Origin: Christensenella intestinihominis
Lineage (GTDB): Bacteria > Bacillota > Clostridia > Christensenellales > Christensenellaceae
Length of the DNA: 64,000 nucleotides
Direction: 5' to 3'
Assembly: GCF_001678845.1 (NCBI RefSeq)
Contig: NZ_MAIQ01000004.1
Coordinates: forward strand, 230,533 to 294,532
The position numbers and the translations under genes are program-made. A model generated the notes under the pieces. The model was not told the DNA's origin. It was given only the letters and a program-made list of their open reading frames with translations, and ran no database searches. Position 1 is the first letter of the stretch, and every line of letters starts with the position of its first letter. Shown one piece after another: positions 17,008 through 26,508 of this stretch.

Positions 17008-19269
17008 CTACATTCCTTCATACCTTGAAATAAATTCTTCCTGTACATCCAAGGGTAAGTCCACAAAATGTGCGCTTACCCCCCACATTCTGATAATGAG
17101 GTCCTTATATTTTTCCGGTGTTTCCTGCGCCGCATACAGATCGGCTATGTTGACCACATTCGGCTGGTGCTGTACGCCGCCGAGCCGAAAATAGGATTTT
17201 AGCAGGTCTACGAAAGTCTCCGCTCCATGCTCGCCTTCCATAGCGGAGCCTACATATTGGAGCATCACGCAATTGTTCCACTGGTAAAGCGTGCTGTCGA
17301 TCTTTGCCGCTGATTTCAGAGCGGCCGTAGGCCCACGCTGAAGCGTTCCGTTTTCAGGCGACAACGTAACCGGAATCGGTGTTCCCGCATGCCGCCCCTC
17401 AGGCGTAGCCGGAATGAGTCTTCCCGCAAAAACGGGATGCGGCTGATGGATGCCCGCAAGATGCCTTCCCCCGCCAGGTGTCCGGTATTTGAGGATTTCC
17501 CGGCAGGCAAATTCCAAAATATCCTTGGCCTCAAAATCAGCATAGTCGTCATCATTGCACCATTTAGGCGCGTTCCACAGCCACTGCCGCAGCTCCTCCG
17601 CACCCTCATAGTTTGTATCGCATGCAGCCTTTACCTCTATAAGCGTTGCACGACGGTCATCAAAAACCACTTTTTTAAGAGCGACAAGCGAATTGACCGC
17701 AACAACCGGGCTTAATACCATGAAGCCCTTATCCGCACGTTCACATCCGCAGCGTGTAATATCCGTTCCTTTTTCCATGCATCCGTGATAAAGCGCTGAC
17801 GTAACAGGGAGTGGCGACATTAGGGACTGGATATATTTCTCCTTTTTTTCCTCTCCTTCATTGCGCGCGGCCTGTGCGACATCCATTCCCTGTGCCGGGG
17901 TGTCAGGATCGAACCTGCCTTTCCTGACCCCCTCGAAGAATAAGGTGTCGTCTCCATCCTGAAAAGCGCGTACCGCTTCCTCCCATGCGTTATATTTTTC
18001 AATATTTCCTTTGATCTCGGCGGCAATTGCCTGTTTAAACATCTCCTTCAGTTCATGGAAGGACCTGGCATCGGGATGCTTGCGGATGACATCCAGAAGC
18101 ACAATCGTCAGGTTTACTCCACCGCTGCAATAATGGTCGCCGCGACCCGGGATCAGAACATCCTGGCAAAGCCCAAAACCGTAATCCCTCGCGTCCTCAG
18201 GCGGAATGCCTACGCCCTCCATGCTGGCGACATATAGATCGTCATTATAATATGCCATGCAGTTCATACCGTTTACCGTGAGTTCAGCCGCTCTTCTAAA
18301 AAGCCATTCCGGCGCGTTTTTGTGGGTGCGGACAGAAATAAGCGGCTCCGGGAGCCGTGTTTTTTTCAGTGCCGTAAGAAGCATACGCGTCACTTCGTTG
18401 CATCCGTCCGCTCCATCCCGCCTGAGCCCCCCGATTGTAATGTTATGCTGTGCGGAATATTTACCCATCAGATTTTTATCCAACAATATCAAATCTGCCT
18501 GATCATACATTTTAAGAAGCAGGCATTCCAGTAATTGCTGTTCTTCACTATGCCGTCCGGCATCATAATATTCAAATAATATTTGGTCGATTCTTCCGAA
18601 ATTGATGAACTGAAAATTCTCGATCAAAGAAGCAAGGTAACCAAACCAAAAAAGTTGGCATGCTTCCGCAAAATTTCCAGCTGGCCGAATACTGATATTT
18701 TGACATATTTCCCCAATAGTTTCAAGTTCCGCTCTCCTTTCAGCGTCTCCGCAGGCTGCGGCCTGTTCTTTTGCAAAATCCGCATACCGCTCAACCATGC
18801 GTGAAAATCCTTTATACGCTATGATAACCGATTTATAAAATTTAATGTTTTCATTCTTTTGTTCGCTTTCCAGTCGTTCCTCCGCTTCCTTTATGATTCC
18901 GCCAATTCCCTTTTTGAGCAGGAGCCCAAAATCTGGCGCATAGTGCGCCTGAGACACCGCTTCCTGATCCATTCCAAAATACTTCCGATCTTCCTTGTTT
19001 ACATAATGCGGCAGCGCATTATAATCAAAAAGCGATTTACCACCGCCTTCTTCTCCGGGATCGCCGTAAATCGTCCGTGTGCCCACAATCAGTTCTTCTT
19101 CCCCGATATAGAGAGGCATGCGTTCCATGATCATCGCAACGGCGCTCGCCTTTCGTTCAGGCAGACTTAGGGGATAATCCGAAACATCCCAATCCGGCAT
19201 TGCAATCCGTGCCTGTTTATGTAAGCTTTCAAGTGTGCGTTCTCGTAATCTCTGTGTTCTTGTACTCAT
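17008..19269 (-). CDS. Glycyl radical enzyme (pyruvate formate-lyase-like), substrate unknown
   Basis: 753 residues. The C-terminal glycyl-radical loop RMWGVSAHFVDLP puts the radical on Gly730. The thiyl cysteine is Cys368 in ARDYGFGLCQDVLIPG; the usual dehydratase/lyase motif is Gly-Cys-x-Glu, whereas here the residue two after Cys is Asp370. NITIGG (276-281) and RHAGTPIPVTLSPENG are other family boxes. The start is the ATG at 19269, with GAGG 8 bp before it; an ATG seven codons earlier lacks a good site. It lies just after its activase and, with an FGGY kinase and XylFGH-type transporter, implies radical chemistry on a pentose, pentitol or phosphorylated derivative. It is not PFL itself, which has adjacent Cys-Cys. 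Confidence 0.93.
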   Translation of the reverse strand: MSTRTQRLRERTLESLHKQARIAMPDWDVSDYPLSLPERKASAVAMIMERMPLYIGEEELIVGTRTIYGDPGEEGGGKSLFDYNALPHYVNKEDRKYFGMDQEAVSQAHYAPDFGLLLKKGIGGIIKEAEERLESEQKNENIKFYKSVIIAYKGFSRMVERYADFAKEQAAACGDAERRAELETIGEICQNISIRPAGNFAEACQLFWFGYLASLIENFQFINFGRIDQILFEYYDAGRHSEEQQLLECLLLKMYDQADLILLDKNLMGKYSAQHNITIGGLRRDGADGCNEVTRMLLTALKKTRLPEPLISVRTHKNAPEWLFRRAAELTVNGMNCMAYYNDDLYVASMEGVGIPPEDARDYGFGLCQDVLIPGRGDHYCSGGVNLTIVLLDVIRKHPDARSFHELKEMFKQAIAAEIKGNIEKYNAWEEAVRAFQDGDDTLFFEGVRKGRFDPDTPAQGMDVAQAARNEGEEKKEKYIQSLMSPLPVTSALYHGCMEKGTDITRCGCERADKGFMVLSPVVAVNSLVALKKVVFDDRRATLIEVKAACDTNYEGAEELRQWLWNAPKWCNDDDYADFEAKDILEFACREILKYRTPGGGRHLAGIHQPHPVFAGRLIPATPEGRHAGTPIPVTLSPENGTLQRGPTAALKSAAKIDSTLYQWNNCVMLQYVGSAMEGEHGAETFVDLLKSYFRLGGVQHQPNVVNIADLYAAQETPEKYKDLIIRMWGVSAHFVDLPLDVQEEFISRYEGM

Positions 19270-19290
19270 TTTTGCTACCTCATTTTTCAT

Positions 19291-20169
19291 TCAAAGTGCC
19301 TGAATTCCCTTTTCACGAAACAACTCGCGGTATTTCTCCAATTCTTCGCGGCCGGGCGCCTTAAAAGGCTCCGGCGGTTCATATCCGATCTGGCAATATT
19401 TACTTATCCCGATTTTATGGTAAGGAAACACTTCCACACATTTTATCCCAAGCGCTTCAATATCCTGTGCAATAAGTTCAAGTTCCCTGTCGTTTACGTC
19501 TTTTATGACGGGAATCCGAATCCGTATTTCGGCACCAGCCTGTTTGAGACGCCTCAAATTTGTACGGATCATTTCATTTCCCTTCCCGGTATATTCTTTA
19601 TGCCGTTTGCTGTCAAACAGCTTATAATCGTATAAAAACAAATCTGTGAATCCAATTACCTGCTGGAAATTTTCCCACGGGGCCATGCCGGATGTTTCCA
19701 CCGCAGTATGGTATCTCTTTTCTTTCAGAAGTCCCAGTGCTTCTCTTAAAAATTCCGGTTGCAGCATTGGCTCCCCTCCTGAAAAAGTAATGCCGCCTTC
19801 TGTTCCAAAAAAAGCGTTTTCTTTTTCTGCTTCCGCACATACTTCGGCGGCCGACATCAGCATTCCAACCAATTTCAACGCTTGTGGCGGACATTCCGCT
19901 ACACATTTTCCGCAGGCGCGGCAACGCTCGAAATAAATACGCCGAACACCATCTTCCTCCGCATGCACGCCATACGGGCATATTAATGTGCATTGATTAC
20001 AGCCGATGCAGGCTTCCTCATGAAACAGAAGCTGGCGTTCCGGGCGCAGCCCTTCCGGGTTATGGCACCACCTGCATCGCAACCGACATCCTTTTAAAAA
20101 AATATTCACGCGAATTCCAGGTCCATCATGAACGCTGAATCGTTGGATATCGAATATCATTCCTTTCAT
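19291..20169 (-). CDS. Glycyl radical enzyme activating enzyme (radical SAM)
   Basis: 292 residues. It installs the glycyl radical on the partner enzyme using S-adenosylmethionine. The radical SAM cluster motif Cys28-x3-Cys32-x2-Cys35 lies in GCRLRCRWCHNPE. An inserted ferredoxin domain (about 54-96) has two Cys-x2-Cys-x2-Cys-x3-Cys sets, as in activases of dehydratase-type enzymes and unlike the shorter PFL activase. The SAM-binding box GGITFSGGEPMLQ is intact. It overlaps the kinase gene by four bases. Confidence 0.95.
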   Translation of the reverse strand: MKGMIFDIQRFSVHDGPGIRVNIFLKGCRLRCRWCHNPEGLRPERQLLFHEEACIGCNQCTLICPYGVHAEEDGVRRIYFERCRACGKCVAECPPQALKLVGMLMSAAEVCAEAEKENAFFGTEGGITFSGGEPMLQPEFLREALGLLKEKRYHTAVETSGMAPWENFQQVIGFTDLFLYDYKLFDSKRHKEYTGKGNEMIRTNLRRLKQAGAEIRIRIPVIKDVNDRELELIAQDIEALGIKCVEVFPYHKIGISKYCQIGYEPPEPFKAPGREELEKYRELFREKGIQAL

Positions 20170-21671
20170 TGCAGGTCCCTCAACTTATAAAATTTGTCTT
20201 TCAGTGCGGGATAAAGTTCGCGATAGATGGAATATCCCTTGCGGTAGAGCGCGACGCTGCTTTCATTGCATTTGATTTTCTGGAAGGAAATGTCCATGAT
20301 ACCGATTGTGGAGGGGATATCCCTGTATATCCCCATTCCAACCCCGGCAAGCAGCGCCGCACCCAGTGCGGACGCATTGCCGCTGTGACTTACCGACAGT
20401 TCACGGCCGAAAACATCCGCGGCAATTTGCGCCCACAGCGCACTTCTCGCACCGCCGCCCGATAGGCGAATCTCGCCTGTCAGGCCGCTCAATTCCTCTA
20501 CCGCGTCGAGACATTCTTTTAGGCTGTAACAAACTCCTTCCATTACGCTGCGAACCATATGGGCACGGGTGTGCTTCGCGGAAAGGCCAATAAATGCGCC
20601 CCGTGCATAGGGGTCCATATGCGGGCTGCGCTCGCCCATCAAGTAGGGAAGGAAAATAAGTCCTTCCGAAAGTGCAGGAACTGATCTTGCAAGGATAGAG
20701 CTTGTCTGGAAACGCTTCGGCGACATATCCTCAAATATGGTTTCCGTGAGCCACTTCATGGACAGCGCCGCCCCTTGTGTGACTCCAAGCGCTTCCCACG
20801 CGCCGGCCATCGCATGGCATTTTGTATGGATTCGGCACTTTTCATCGGATACTGGGTGGTCCAAAAACGCCAGCACCACTCCTGACGACCCTAAGGAAAC
20901 ATAGGCCTTCCCCCGGGAGACGATTCCATTTCCTACAGCTGCCGCAGCCGTATCGCCAGCGCCGGCAACAACGGGCGTACCTTCAGGAATTCCACATTTT
21001 CGGGCGGCATCCCCGGTAACTGTTCCTGCAAACTGTACGGAATCCATAACTGGCGGTAAAATGTTTGTCCCGATCCCAAACTGTTCGCACAATTCTTCCG
21101 ACCAGCAATTTTTCACAATATCGAAGAGCTGCGTCCCCGTAGCATCTGTTTGCTCCGTTCCCAATCGCCCTGTCAGGCAATAGCGGATATAGTCTTTTGC
21201 CATCAGCACCGTCGCCGTTTTTTTAAAGAGCTCTGTATTATGCTCTTTCATCCATAGCAGCTTTGATGCGGAGAACCCCGTATTAGGTAGACTGCCCGTA
21301 ATGGCGGCAACCGTTTCCGTTCCTGCACATCGCGCCATTTTTTCCGCTTCTTTTCCACTGCGCTGGTCGCACCACAGGATTGCATCACACAATACGCTGC
21401 CCGCACCGTCGAGCAGGACAATGCTGTGCATCTGTCCCGTGACGCCTATCGCCGCAATATGTTTCGCGCCGACCAACCCCGCCGCTTCTTTCAGGCATAG
21501 GCACGCCGCTTCCCACCACTGCCGGGGTGATTGCTGCGCCCAACCCGGTTCCCGGCTGATGAGTGGATATGAATATTCCTTTGTTTCCCGATAATCCGTC
21601 CCATCCGCGCGAAGCAGGGCCGCCTTAGTTCCCGAAGTTCCTATATCAAGTCCAAGAAGATAATCAGTCAT
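20166..21671 (-). CDS. FGGY-family carbohydrate kinase (xylulokinase-like)
   Basis: 501 residues. The N-terminal ATPase-fold motif is LLGLDIGTSGTKAALL; GVTGQMHSIVLLD and WCDQRS are the substrate-side motifs typical of xylulokinases; GLIFLPYLMGERSPH and the adenosine motif RLSGGGARSALW are also present. It phosphorylates a pentulose or polyol after import. Usually such a kinase is paired with xylose isomerase, but no xylA occurs here; a glycyl radical enzyme takes that place. It could act on D-xylulose, a pentitol or another ketose. Its start overlaps the permease stop by one base. Confidence 0.9.
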   Translation of the reverse strand: MTDYLLGLDIGTSGTKAALLRADGTDYRETKEYSYPLISREPGWAQQSPRQWWEAACLCLKEAAGLVGAKHIAAIGVTGQMHSIVLLDGAGSVLCDAILWCDQRSGKEAEKMARCAGTETVAAITGSLPNTGFSASKLLWMKEHNTELFKKTATVLMAKDYIRYCLTGRLGTEQTDATGTQLFDIVKNCWSEELCEQFGIGTNILPPVMDSVQFAGTVTGDAARKCGIPEGTPVVAGAGDTAAAAVGNGIVSRGKAYVSLGSSGVVLAFLDHPVSDEKCRIHTKCHAMAGAWEALGVTQGAALSMKWLTETIFEDMSPKRFQTSSILARSVPALSEGLIFLPYLMGERSPHMDPYARGAFIGLSAKHTRAHMVRSVMEGVCYSLKECLDAVEELSGLTGEIRLSGGGARSALWAQIAADVFGRELSVSHSGNASALGAALLAGVGMGIYRDIPSTIGIMDISFQKIKCNESSVALYRKGYSIYRELYPALKDKFYKLRDLQ

Positions 21672-22831
21672 TACTGTACTTTCTTTTTGCTCGCAATGTC
21701 AATCCAGACCGCTACAATAAGAATCAGTCCTTTTACGATATATTGCCAGAAGTTTTCTGTATTCATCAGGCTCATGCCATTATCGAGGCTTGCCATAACA
21801 AGTGCCCCAATGACCGCTCCCGGAATTGATCCGACGCCGCCCATCAAGCTTGCGCCGCCAATTACACATGCTGCAATCGCATCCATTTCGGCCATCATTC
21901 CGGCATTTGCCGTCGCTGCATTCAGCCTCGCTGTCAGGACGATGCCCGCAAGGGCCGCCAGCATTCCCATGACGATATACATCACAAATATTATTTTCTT
22001 ATCCTTAATACCGGATAACTGCGCGGCCTCCGCATTGCAGCCAATGGCGTAGATTGATCTTCCATAGCGTGTTCTTCCCGCAATAAATGTCATCAGTATG
22101 GCAAGTACAAGCACGATAACAACGGGAATCGGAACACCCTGATATTGGTTCATGATGATCGTGAATACTGCCACGAACGCAACAATCGCGGCCGCCTTCA
22201 AAATCGTAACTTTCATCGAAGGCGCTTCAATTCCATATTTAATTTTAGAAGCACGCCCTTTAAACGTCATGAAAATTGCCATAACGCCAAGAATCATTGC
22301 CAGCCCCCATCCGGCGATCGGTGGAAGATATCCCTGCCCGATTGCGATGAAGCTTTCCTGTAGCGGCGCAATCGATACGCTTTTGGTAAGTCCGAGGAGC
22401 ATCCCTCGAAAAATCATATAGCCTCCCAGAGTTACAATGAAAGCCGGCACCTGGCGGTAGGCAATCCAAAAACCATGCCACATACCGATTGCCGCGCCTA
22501 CGGCAAGCGTAATCAACACTGCCCATACGGTATCGACTTCCCCCCACACCTGCAGGCAGGCGGCAACTCCTCCGCAAAAACCCATGATTGAGCCAACCGA
22601 CAGGTCGATATTTCCGCTGATAATAACAAACACCATTCCAATACTCAGAATTGCCGTAATGCTTGTCTGCCTCACCAACATGGAAAGGTTTCTCGGAATA
22701 AAGAAAATCCCTTCTGTTGTAAATCCGAAAATCACCCAAATGCTGATAAGCGCGATGATCATAGTATAGGCGCGAATATTGCCCTTAAAGTTTCCAAAAA
22801 ATGATTTCTTTTGTTTCGCAAGCTCCATCAT
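21671..22831 (-). CDS. xylH: Pentose ABC transporter permease, XylH type
   Basis: 386 residues, longer than RbsC-type permeases and close to XylH length. The family core VIISGNIDLSVGS is near residue 70, and GGASLMGGVGSIPGAVIGA near the C-terminus. An extra central region (about 180-235) has more membrane segments and a charged loop, as in XylH. GGAGGAG precedes the ATG, which overlaps the ATPase stop (ATGA). It forms the pore for the XylF-type binding protein. Confidence 0.88.
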   Translation of the reverse strand: MMELAKQKKSFFGNFKGNIRAYTMIIALISIWVIFGFTTEGIFFIPRNLSMLVRQTSITAILSIGMVFVIISGNIDLSVGSIMGFCGGVAACLQVWGEVDTVWAVLITLAVGAAIGMWHGFWIAYRQVPAFIVTLGGYMIFRGMLLGLTKSVSIAPLQESFIAIGQGYLPPIAGWGLAMILGVMAIFMTFKGRASKIKYGIEAPSMKVTILKAAAIVAFVAVFTIIMNQYQGVPIPVVIVLVLAILMTFIAGRTRYGRSIYAIGCNAEAAQLSGIKDKKIIFVMYIVMGMLAALAGIVLTARLNAATANAGMMAEMDAIAACVIGGASLMGGVGSIPGAVIGALVMASLDNGMSLMNTENFWQYIVKGLILIVAVWIDIASKKKVQ

Positions 22832-24351
22832 TGCTTTTCTCCTCCCGTTGCAAGGTGCATAATTTTTTCCTGATTTGCCTCATCGTGCGAAAGCTCTCCT
22901 GTAATTTTTCCTTCGTGCATCACAATAATACGGTCGCTCATACCCAGCACCTCCGGAAGTTCCGAGGAAATCATAATGATTGCAACGCCTCTTTTGGCAA
23001 GGTCCATCATAATGTTATAGATTTCATATTTTGCGCCCACATCGATTCCGCGGGTCGGTTCATCGAGAAACAGTACGTCCGGTTCTGTCATCAGCCATTT
23101 AGCAAGCACCACCTTCTGCTGGTTGCCGCCCGACAGACTTTTTACATCCGCCTGAAGTGACGGTGTTTTAATCTTGAGCTCTTCTTCATATTTCTTTGCG
23201 AGATAGATTTGCTCGTTTTCATCAATGACCCCATGCCGGCTGATTTTAGGCAAACTTGCCGCCACGATATTTTTTACAACGCTCTGGTCGAGGAACAAGC
23301 CCAAACGTTTCCTGTCTTCCGATACCATCCCCAACCCCTTCCTGATTGCATCGGAAGGTGAATCGATGTGCGTTTCCTTTCCCCGAAGCCTGACATTTCC
23401 CGTTTTCTTTCCTTTTAAAAAACCAAACAGGGAAAGCGCAAGCTCTGTCCGTCCAGAGCCCATCAACCCCGAAATCCCGACGATCTCTCCTTTTCGTACG
23501 CTGAAGCTAATATCGTCAAGCATTTTTTTGTCCCTATCGTCCTCTTTCATCACGTTGTAATTTTCTACTTCAAAAACAGTTTCCCCAAGTTCACGCGTCT
23601 TGTATGGGAAGCGGTCAGACAGTTCCCGGCCAACCATCTGCCTGATGAGGAATGCCTCGTCAAGCCCTGCGGTTTGATAGGTTCCAACTGTTTTCCCGTC
23701 ACGCAGCACGGTGACATTGTCCGATATATTCAACACTTCGTCGAGCTTATGGGAAATATAGATGCAGGTAACGCCTTTTTCCTTCAGTCCCCTTAAAAAT
23801 TCCATCAGGATATCCACTTCGCTTTCCGTAAGCGAAGCCGTTGGCTCGTCTAAAACAAGAATATCCGCTTTTTTGGCCAGCGCCTTTGCAATCTCGATAA
23901 GCTGTTGTATCCCGACGCCAAATTCGCGCACCTTTCTCGTCGGATCGATGTTCATTTTCAATTCCTGGCAAATTTGCTTGGTGTGGTAATAAACTGACGG
24001 GAAATCAATCAGCCCGTTTTTCATATGCCATGCATTCAAAAATACATTTTCACCCGCGTCCATTTCACTTACAAGGGCGAGTTCCTGATAAATAATAGCG
24101 ATTCCTGCCTGTTCTGATTCCCGGACATTATGGAACTCGCATTCCTTTTCATTAAGGATAATTTTCCCTTCGTAGCTTCCGCACGGCCAAACACCGCTTA
24201 GCACCTTCATCAGGGTCGACTTCCCCGCTCCATTTTCCCCGCACAGCGCATGGATTTCCCCCCGCTTGATGGTGAAATTAACGTCTGACAGGGCCTTGAT
24301 GCCGGAAAAACTTTTTGTGATATCCCGCATTTCGAGTATGTTGTCTGACAT
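22828..24351 (-). CDS. xylG: Pentose ABC transporter double ATPase, XylG type
   Basis: 507 residues starting MSDNILEMRDITKSF; the frame is open 28 codons further, but AAGGAG lies 9 bp before this ATG. Two ABC domains: GENGAGKSTLMKVLSGVWP and VLDEPTASLTESEVD in the first, SLSGGNQQKVVLAKWL and LDEPTRGIDVG in the second. GVWPCGSYEGKIILNEKEC resembles XylG closely. It energises XylH. A hairpin separates it from the highly expressed binding-protein gene upstream. Confidence 0.9.
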   Translation of the reverse strand: MSDNILEMRDITKSFSGIKALSDVNFTIKRGEIHALCGENGAGKSTLMKVLSGVWPCGSYEGKIILNEKECEFHNVRESEQAGIAIIYQELALVSEMDAGENVFLNAWHMKNGLIDFPSVYYHTKQICQELKMNIDPTRKVREFGVGIQQLIEIAKALAKKADILVLDEPTASLTESEVDILMEFLRGLKEKGVTCIYISHKLDEVLNISDNVTVLRDGKTVGTYQTAGLDEAFLIRQMVGRELSDRFPYKTRELGETVFEVENYNVMKEDDRDKKMLDDISFSVRKGEIVGISGLMGSGRTELALSLFGFLKGKKTGNVRLRGKETHIDSPSDAIRKGLGMVSEDRKRLGLFLDQSVVKNIVAASLPKISRHGVIDENEQIYLAKKYEEELKIKTPSLQADVKSLSGGNQQKVVLAKWLMTEPDVLFLDEPTRGIDVGAKYEIYNIMMDLAKRGVAIIMISSELPEVLGMSDRIIVMHEGKITGELSHDEANQEKIMHLATGGEKQ

Positions 24352-24418
24352 AGCCTTTTTCTCCTTCATAATCCGGGTGTTCCTGCCAATGACCGGAACT
24401 GCCCGGATACTGTTTATG

Positions 24419-24458
24419 AAATCATGCCTGCGCAACCGGAATCACGCAGGCATGATTT
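24419..24458 (-). other. Perfect hairpin between xylF and xylG
   Basis: 14-bp perfect stem (AAATCATGCCTGCG and its complement) with a 12-base loop, ending 14 bp after the binding-protein stop. In the minus direction TCATAAAC follows rather than a T-run, so it probably stabilises the xylF message or attenuates rather than fully terminates. Confidence 0.75.
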
Positions 24459-24471
24459 TGGCCTTATGTTT

Positions 24472-25611
24472 TTATTCCGGCCATTCGCTTTCCGGAATGT
24501 TCTTATAAATTTCTTCCTTTGGCAGCCAGCCGTCTTCAATTGCAATATTCATGTTGTCCTTGGTGAGCGGGAACATGTCTTCTTCGCTTGTCATAAGGAC
24601 GGACAGGACATCCTTCTGCCCGTTTTCGACCGTGGTCGTATCAAACAGTTCAGAGAGGTCTTCTCCTTTAGCCATGGCAACCGCGGCTTCAACCGTCATA
24701 TTGTCTACGATTGCAAAACGGCGGTATACCGTCATACTCTGTGTGCCTTCCACAATCCTCTGGCATGCCGCAAGGTCTGCATCGAGTCCTGTCACAACCA
24801 CGTCGCCCGCGAGTCCCTGCTCTGAGAGCGCCTGGATCGCCGCTCCCGCACATCCGTCATTAGAAGTAACCACGCTCACCACATCATTATTGTTTGCGCT
24901 GAGTCCGTCTTCCACATATTTTAGTGCTTCTTCCGGGTTCCAGCCCGTCGCCCACTGGTCTACAACAACCTTGATGTCCCCGCTATCGATATAGGGCTGA
25001 AGAATGTTCATCTGCCCATTACGCATTAGGTGTGCGTTGTTATCCGTCGGGGAACCGCCAATCAGGAAATAATTGCCCTTCGGAGCATGATCAACCGCAT
25101 ACTGTGCCTGAATTTCTCCGACCTTGGTACAGTCGAACGTAATGTAGAAATCAAGATCGCAGTCTGTAATCAGACGATCATAGGCAATGACTGGGACTCC
25201 CGCATTGTGGGCCGACTCCACAATAGGGGCGGCCGCCGCACCATTCTGAGCAATAACAACCAATACGTCAATTCCTTGGGTAATCATGTTTTCTGCCTGT
25301 GAAATCTGAAGGTTCTCATCCCCATTTGCAGACTGTGAAATAATTTCCACACCCAGCTCCTTGGCTTTATCTTCCATAATACTAAGATCAGTCTGCCAAC
25401 GTTCCTCCTGCAGTGTTGCAAAGGAAACTCCTATCTTAATGCCCCCGCCATCCGTCGTACCGGCATCGTCATTTCCACCTGCGCTGCTTCCGCCTTCATC
25501 TGTCGGCTGCGACGTGGGCGTGTCGCCGGTTTCCGTATTTGACGGTCCGCAGGCAACTACACCAATGATCATTATCGCTATCAGCAACACCACTAAAATT
25601 CTTTTTTTCAT
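24472..25611 (-). CDS. xylF: D-xylose-type substrate-binding lipoprotein (XylF)
   Basis: 379 residues. Lipoprotein signal with lipobox GVVAC (Cys21), then a Thr/Ser/Gly/Asp-rich linker to about residue 52. The mature part follows XylF closely: GVSFATLQEERWQTDLSIM, QSANGDENLQISQAENMI, PVIAYDRLI, GNYFLIGGSPTDNNAHL and QWATGWNPEEALKYVE each line up with the E. coli D-xylose-binding protein as I recall it. It captures a pentose (or pentitol) outside the cell for XylGH. Assignment to the XylF branch is strong; the exact ligand is inferred. Confidence 0.92.
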   Translation of the reverse strand: MKKRILVVLLIAIMIIGVVACGPSNTETGDTPTSQPTDEGGSSAGGNDDAGTTDGGGIKIGVSFATLQEERWQTDLSIMEDKAKELGVEIISQSANGDENLQISQAENMITQGIDVLVVIAQNGAAAAPIVESAHNAGVPVIAYDRLITDCDLDFYITFDCTKVGEIQAQYAVDHAPKGNYFLIGGSPTDNNAHLMRNGQMNILQPYIDSGDIKVVVDQWATGWNPEEALKYVEDGLSANNNDVVSVVTSNDGCAGAAIQALSEQGLAGDVVVTGLDADLAACQRIVEGTQSMTVYRRFAIVDNMTVEAAVAMAKGEDLSELFDTTTVENGQKDVLSVLMTSEEDMFPLTKDNMNIAIEDGWLPKEEIYKNIPESEWPE

Positions 25612-25659
25612 AATTTCCTCCTATCTATTTATCCGGAATTTTTTCCGGATGCACTTGAT

Positions 25660-26337
25660 TTATAAAAGGCCTTTTTTTTCGATTGCTGTTACACGTACCG
25701 GGCTTGCGTCCCCATGTACGATAGGCAATGGTAAAATAAATACCATGTAATTCCCTTTCTTTACAGCGTCAAGATTGGTAAGGGATTCCACCAGAGGAAT
25801 TTTTGCCTGAAAAAGCGATACATGCGCCGGTTGGTTGGGAATATCGTTGTTTTCAATACCGGCCGCATCCGTGCCAAGACAACCAATTTTTTTATCGATC
25901 AGATAATGCACTGCTTCAAGTGCAACATAGGGATATTTCACCCAATCTTTGGTACGGAACAGACTGTCCATCCCCGTTTTAATAAATACGATGTCTCCTT
26001 CATGAATCTTATCGTCATACGCTCTGACCTCTTCTGTGGTAATTTCCTCGCCGATTTTCTTATAAGAAAAATCCATCAGCACCATATTTCCGATCATTTG
26101 GTGAAGCGGAAATTCGGCAAGGTCCATTCCATCCTTCAGATGATGGTACGGGACTTCCACATGCGTGCCGTTATGGGTACACATGTTTACATAACCAATT
26201 TTGTACCACGAATCCGCATCATGCTCCAATTCTGGCATCGACTCTGTTGCATCCTTTAAATCGATTTCAAAGGGAAAATTCACCTCTTCCCCCGGCCGCA
26301 TTTGTTGACTCAAGTCAACGACATACTTTTTGTTCAT
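25660..26337 (-). CDS. Cyclase-family metal-dependent hydrolase (kynurenine formamidase fold)
   Basis: 225 residues, first gene of the pentose operon. It matches the cyclase family (PF04199), whose signature is HxGTHxDxPxH; here it reads H55-N-G-T-H59-V-E61-V-P-Y-H65, with Glu in place of the metal-binding Asp. GTDAAGIENND and IPLVESLTNLD are further family boxes. Members hydrolyse amides or lactones, or are of unknown function. In this operon a lactone or cyclic sugar derivative is a possible substrate (inference). AGAGGAGGAAAG precedes the ATG. Confidence 0.82.
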   Translation of the reverse strand: MNKKYVVDLSQQMRPGEEVNFPFEIDLKDATESMPELEHDADSWYKIGYVNMCTHNGTHVEVPYHHLKDGMDLAEFPLHQMIGNMVLMDFSYKKIGEEITTEEVRAYDDKIHEGDIVFIKTGMDSLFRTKDWVKYPYVALEAVHYLIDKKIGCLGTDAAGIENNDIPNQPAHVSLFQAKIPLVESLTNLDAVKKGNYMVFILPLPIVHGDASPVRVTAIEKKGLL

Positions 26338-26470
26338 CTCTTTCCTCCTCTTTTTATTAGTTATATGGAGTAAATCAATTACTCAAATATCCCCGAGGTA
26401 TGTGAACTGTTTTACTATTTAGGTTTCTTAGCGAATCAACGATTTTAAATTGTTTTTAGATTGTATCTTT

Positions 26471-26499
26471 ATCATATCGACAGGAATCTTTTCCTTCAA
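26471..26499 (-). promoter_or_regulatory. Sigma-A promoter of the pentose/glycyl-radical operon
   Basis: TTGAAG, 17-bp spacer, TATGAT reading leftward, about 130 bp before the cyclase start. The long leader is AT-rich without an evident terminator hairpin. It is the only good promoter seen before the ten-gene run. Confidence 0.8.
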
Positions 26500-26508
26500 C
26501 TCATATAA

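Noticed and set aside
17008..19269. Pyruvate formate-lyase (PflB) identity
   Set aside because: PFL has two adjacent cysteines at the active site; this protein has a single Cys at that position, and its activase carries an extra ferredoxin domain.
13003..26337. Xylose isomerase or aldolase elsewhere in the operon
   Set aside because: All frames on both strands were considered; none shows isomerase or aldolase motifs, so downstream steps must be encoded outside the window.
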